A stretch of DNA of 8,184 nt from Nitriliruptoraceae bacterium (GTDB taxonomy: Bacteria; Actinomycetota; Nitriliruptoria; Nitriliruptorales; Nitriliruptoraceae): the NCBI GenBank assembly GCA_007131525.1, contig SLQK01000155.1, positions 1 through 8,184 on the forward strand, given 5' to 3'. The number at the start of each line of letters is the position of its first letter. Position 1 is the first letter of the stretch. The notes under the pieces are model-generated. The model was given only the letters and a program-made list of their open reading frames with translations, made no database searches and had not been told where the DNA came from. Shown here in pieces: positions 5,441-8,184 of this stretch. A program made the translations under genes and the position numbers.

Positions 5441-7623
5441 CCGACGAGCTGCTCGGCGACGAGCAGCTCACCGGTCAGGTCATCGGCACCTACGTCTCCG
5501 ACCCGGCGACCGGGTTCGGGGTGATCGAGCTGGAGCTCGACACCGGCGACGGTGCGCGGTGCGTCGGTCCCCTCGCGAGCCTGGTCGAGGGGGACACCGT
5601 TCGGGTCGTCGGCAGGTGGACCAGCCATCCACGTCACGGCCCGACCTTCGACGCCCTGCTGTACGAGCACCTCGTCCCGAGCACCGTGGAAGGACTGGCC
5701 AGCTTCCTGGCGAGCGAGCGGTTCAGGGCGGTCCCCGAGCACGTCCGCGCCCGGGTGCTGACCACCTTCGGAGCGGGCACCGCACGGGTGCTCGACCACC
5801 AACCCGAGCGCCTGACCGAGGAGGCCGGCCTCGACACCGCCCACGCGGCCGAGCTGCTGAGGGCCTGGGCTGGTGGACGGGCACTGGCGGACCTGGTCCG
5901 CCTCGTCGCGCCCGTCCGCTGGCCCCGCGACGTCGTCACCAGCGTGCATGCCCGCTTCGGGCCCGAGGTGGTCGCCCTCGCCCGCCAGGAGCCCTACGCG
6001 CTGCTGGAGGCCGAGCGGGCCCGGTTCGCCCACGTCGACGCGCTCGCTCGCCACCTCGGCGTCGACGCCGCCGACCCCGCCCGGTTGGCGGCTGGAGCCC
6101 GAGCCGCCGTGGACGCCGCCCGGCAGCGGGATGGCCACGAGCACCTCCCGCGCCACCTCGCCGTCGACGCGGCCGCGCAGCTGCTCGGGGTCGACCGCAT
6201 CCTGGCCGCCGACGGCCTCGAGCGGGCGCTCGCCGCGGGCGCGCTGGTGCGCGAGGACCTCGCGGGTGAGGAGGTGGTCACCACCCCGGCGGCCCGGCGC
6301 AGCGAGCTGGGGCTGGCCACCGATCTGCTCCGCGTGGCCGGCGCCCGTCCCACCCGGCTGGCCCACCTGGCTGACGGGGTGGCGCCCTCCGAGGAGCTGA
6401 CCGCCGGCCAGCGAGCCGCCGTCCTGGCGGCGTTCCGCTCCCCGGTGTCGGTGCTGACCGGGGGTCCGGGGACTGGCAAGACCCGCACGGTCGAGGAGAT
6501 CGTGCGACACGCCGAGGCTGGTGACCGGACCGTGGCCCTGTGCGCGCCGACGGGCCGTGCCGCCAAGCGGCTCGAGGAGCTGGTCGGGCGGCCGGCGACG
6601 ACCGTGCACCGCCTGCTTGAGGCTCGGCCCGACGGTGAGGGCGGGTTCGTGTTCCGGTACGGGCGAGATGAGCAGGTGCCCTTCGACCTGGTGATCGTCG
6701 ACGAGGTGTCGATGTGCGACACCTGGCTCGCCGCCCGGCTGGTCGCCGCCGTCGAGGACGGCGCCCATCTGGTGCTGGTCGGTGACCCCGATCAGCTGCC
6801 CTCGGTGGGGCCAGGCGATGTGCTCCGCGACATCGTCGCGGCCGGGGTGGTGGAGGTGACCGCCCTGACCGAGATCCACCGCCAGGCGGCTGGCAGCCGG
6901 ATCGTCGCCCTGGCGCGGGAGGTCCTGGCCGGCGACGTCGGCCCGCTCGCCGCGGTGGACGGCGACGTGTTCCTCGCCGAGGAGGGTGATCGGCGGCGGG
7001 TCGTGCCGCGCGTCGTCCAGGCCGTCGCCGAGCGGGTCCCCGCCCATCTCGGCGTCGACCCCGGCGACGTGCAGGTGCTCGCCCCGGTCTACCGCGGGCC
7101 GGCCGGTGTCGACGCCCTGAACGCAGGCCTCAAGGCGGCGTTGAACCCCGGTGCCGGGCGGCCGGAGGTCGCCGGGTTCCAGGTCGGGGACCGGGTGCTG
7201 CAGACCCGCAACGATCCCGTGCTCGACGTCGCCAACGGCGACGTCGGGAGCGTGGTGGACCTGGACCGTCGTCGCGGTGAGCTGCGGGTGGCCTTCCCCC
7301 GGGGCGAGGTCACCGTCGACCGCCGGGCGGCGGCGAACCTCACCGCCGCCTGGGCGGTCACCGTGCACAAGTCCCAGGGTGGGGAGTGGCCCGTGGTCAT
7401 CCTGGTCGTCGATCGCTCACACCGCGGCATGCTGTGGCGGAACCTGGTCTACACCGGCATCACCCGGGCGCGCCGGGCGCTGATCGTGGTCGGCCAGGTG
7501 GCGGCGCTCCGGGGAGCCGCCCGGCAGGACCGGCCCCGCGATCGCCGGACCGGCCTGGCGCACCGGCTCAGGGCGCTCGCCGCGAGCGCCGACCGGATCT
7601 CCGGCGCCCCTCAGTCAGGGTGA
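5437..7623 (+). CDS. recD2: RecD2/YrrC-type ATP-dependent 5'-3' DNA helicase (SF1B)
   Basis: 728 residues, close to Deinococcus RecD2 (about 715) and somewhat short of Bacillus YrrC (about 800). RecD2 proteins are RecBC-independent 5'-3' helicases in replication-fork and repair work. N-terminal OB-like domain (about 12-80) has GQVIGTY, VVGRWTSHPRHGPTF and YEHLVPSTVEGL, as in YrrC. A helical region (about 85-310) follows, where the usual helix-hairpin-helix glycines are missing. Helicase motifs: GQRAAVLAAF (Q-motif-like, 324-333), Walker A GGPGTGKT (342-349, Lys348), CAPTGRAAKRLEEL, Walker B VDEVSM (421-426), GDPDQLPSVGPGD (449-461), LTEIHRQ (477-483), VTVHKSQG (641-648) and YTGITRARRAL (672-682). 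The short C-terminus (about 690-728) is Arg/Ala-rich. The start is GTG 5437, with GAGGA 6 nt upstream and a 4-nt overlap with the membrane-protein gene. No recB or recC is in view. Confidence 0.95.
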   Translation: MTDELLGDEQLTGQVIGTYVSDPATGFGVIELELDTGDGARCVGPLASLVEGDTVRVVGRWTSHPRHGPTFDALLYEHLVPSTVEGLASFLASERFRAVPEHVRARVLTTFGAGTARVLDHQPERLTEEAGLDTAHAAELLRAWAGGRALADLVRLVAPVRWPRDVVTSVHARFGPEVVALARQEPYALLEAERARFAHVDALARHLGVDAADPARLAAGARAAVDAARQRDGHEHLPRHLAVDAAAQLLGVDRILAADGLERALAAGALVREDLAGEEVVTTPAARRSELGLATDLLRVAGARPTRLAHLADGVAPSEELTAGQRAAVLAAFRSPVSVLTGGPGTGKTRTVEEIVRHAEAGDRTVALCAPTGRAAKRLEELVGRPATTVHRLLEARPDGEGGFVFRYGRDEQVPFDLVIVDEVSMCDTWLAARLVAAVEDGAHLVLVGDPDQLPSVGPGDVLRDIVAAGVVEVTALTEIHRQAAGSRIVALAREVLAGDVGPLAAVDGDVFLAEEGDRRRVVPRVVQAVAERVPAHLGVDPGDVQVLAPVYRGPAGVDALNAGLKAALNPGAGRPEVAGFQVGDRVLQTRNDPVLDVANGDVGSVVDLDRRRGELRVAFPRGEVTVDRRAAANLTAAWAVTVHKSQGGEWPVVILVVDRSHRGMLWRNLVYTGITRARRALIVVGQVAALRGAARQDRPRDRRTGLAHRLRALAASADRISGAPQSG

Positions 7624-8184
7624 GCTGGCGGATCGTCGGTGCGTCGGAGCATCGGCGCGTCGGCGGTGTCGGGCCGGCTCGCGTCGGGCAGGATCGCCGC
7701 GTCGGGGACCAGTGCCCAGGCGTGGCCGAAGCGGCCCATGTAGGCGAACAGGCCCCCGCCGTCGTTCTGCACCACCTGGCCGTTCAACCACCGGGCCTCG
7801 GGCAGGCACACCAGCGCGACGGCCTCCGAGGCATCCGCAGGGGTCGCGGCGGTGCGCAACGGATGGGTCAGCTCCTCCGCCGCCGTGAGCTTGTCGTGGT
7901 AGGGGCCGGCCATGAGCCGGATCGACTCGGTGTCGATGTAGCCGGGGAGCACACCCACCGCCGTCACCCCCAGGGGTGCGAGCTCGCAGGCCAGGTAGCG
8001 CACCAAGGTCTCGAGGGAGGACTTCGCGGCCGCCAGCAGCCCGTGCCCCGGGATGTAGCCGACGGTGTCGGCCCCGCTGATCGCCACGATGCGACCCCCC
8101 CGGGGCTGCAGCAGCGGGAAGGCGAGCTGGACGGTGAGGAGGAAGTGTCGGACGGTGATGGCGAAGGTCTTGTCGATCTGGTGC
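7611..8184 (-). CDS. SDR-family oxidoreductase (enoyl-ACP reductase FabI/FabL-like), 5' end outside window
   Basis: The C-terminal 190 residues or so of a short-chain dehydrogenase/reductase. The N-terminal dinucleotide-binding half lies beyond 8184. Seen in order: DKTFAITVRHFLLTVQLAFPLL (helix alpha-E region), GGRIVAISGADTVGYIPGHGLLAAAKSSLETLVRYLACELAPLGVTAVGVLPGYIDTESI, and near the end LPEARWLNGQVVQNDGGGLFAY. The spacing of the active-site strand to AAKSSLE fits the FabI/FabL subgroup with Y-x6-K. The Lys (8022-8024) is present, but the Tyr position holds His (CAC, 8043-8045). The usual mid-domain Asn is also not evident. About 30 residues, rich in Asp/Ala/Pro, extend beyond the typical GG-containing C-terminus. 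Substrate unknown; acyl or steroid-like acyl-CoA reduction is only a family-level guess. The stop at 7611-7613 lies inside the 3' end of recD2 on the other strand. Confidence 0.88.
   Translation of the reverse strand, partial: HQIDKTFAITVRHFLLTVQLAFPLLQPRGGRIVAISGADTVGYIPGHGLLAAAKSSLETLVRYLACELAPLGVTAVGVLPGYIDTESIRLMAGPYHDKLTAAEELTHPLRTAATPADASEAVALVCLPEARWLNGQVVQNDGGGLFAYMGRFGHAWALVPDAAILPDASRPDTADAPMLRRTDDPPAHPD

Noticed and set aside
5260..7368. 702-codon open frame on the minus strand
   Set aside because: It is antisense to recD2, with an unnatural His/Gly/Asp/Arg composition and no motifs; long antisense frames are expected at this GC content.
1..8184. tRNA, rRNA, CRISPR array, insertion sequence, attachment site or defence system
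   Set aside because: No cloverleaf, no regularly spaced repeats, no transposase or integrase motifs, and no nuclease, toxin or sensor domains were found. RecD2 alone is an ordinary repair helicase and does not indicate defence.

Overview
The window is dense, very GC-rich DNA with strong G/C preference at third codon positions, GTG starts alongside ATG, good Shine-Dalgarno sites on several genes and a possible leaderless gene. This points to a high-GC actinobacterium. The Ala/Lys-rich nucleoid/HBHA-like protein and the actinobacterial style of the saccharopine-dehydrogenase-like protein fit. I cannot place it below phylum; a deep-branching actinobacterial class is a guess.

Left part (1-3410, all genes on the minus strand, so read right to left): a 147-residue protein of unknown function; a 283-nt intergenic stretch with a good sigma70-type promoter and a 22-bp inverted repeat; a 285-residue protein with a histone-H1-like basic N-terminus, an HBHA-like coiled coil and a repetitive LEA-like C-terminus; a long GC-rich hairpin that probably terminates it; a YqeY-family protein; and the first 395 codons of an acyl-CoA (probably methylcrotonyl-CoA) carboxylase beta subunit that leaves the window.

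Right part: at about 3411-3478 transcription diverges. On the plus strand lie a saccharopine-dehydrogenase-like NAD(P)-binding protein, then a two-gene unit in which a membrane protein with an amphipathic N-terminus overlaps a RecD2/YrrC-type helicase by the 4-nt GTGA junction. The helicase runs tail to tail, with a 13-bp overlap, into a minus-strand SDR (enoyl-ACP-reductase-like) truncated by the window end.

The genes do not form one pathway. The carboxylase and the SDR suggest acyl-CoA/branched-chain or fatty-acid metabolism, RecD2 is DNA repair, and the H1/HBHA-like protein is structural or DNA-associated. I found no CRISPR array, tRNA, rRNA, insertion sequence, phage gene or recognisable defence operon. 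The main points of interest are the structured leader and reversed domain order of the H1/HBHA-like gene, loss of the helix-hairpin-helix glycines in RecD2, a His in place of the catalytic Tyr in the SDR, and two equally strong in-frame starts in the membrane-protein gene.
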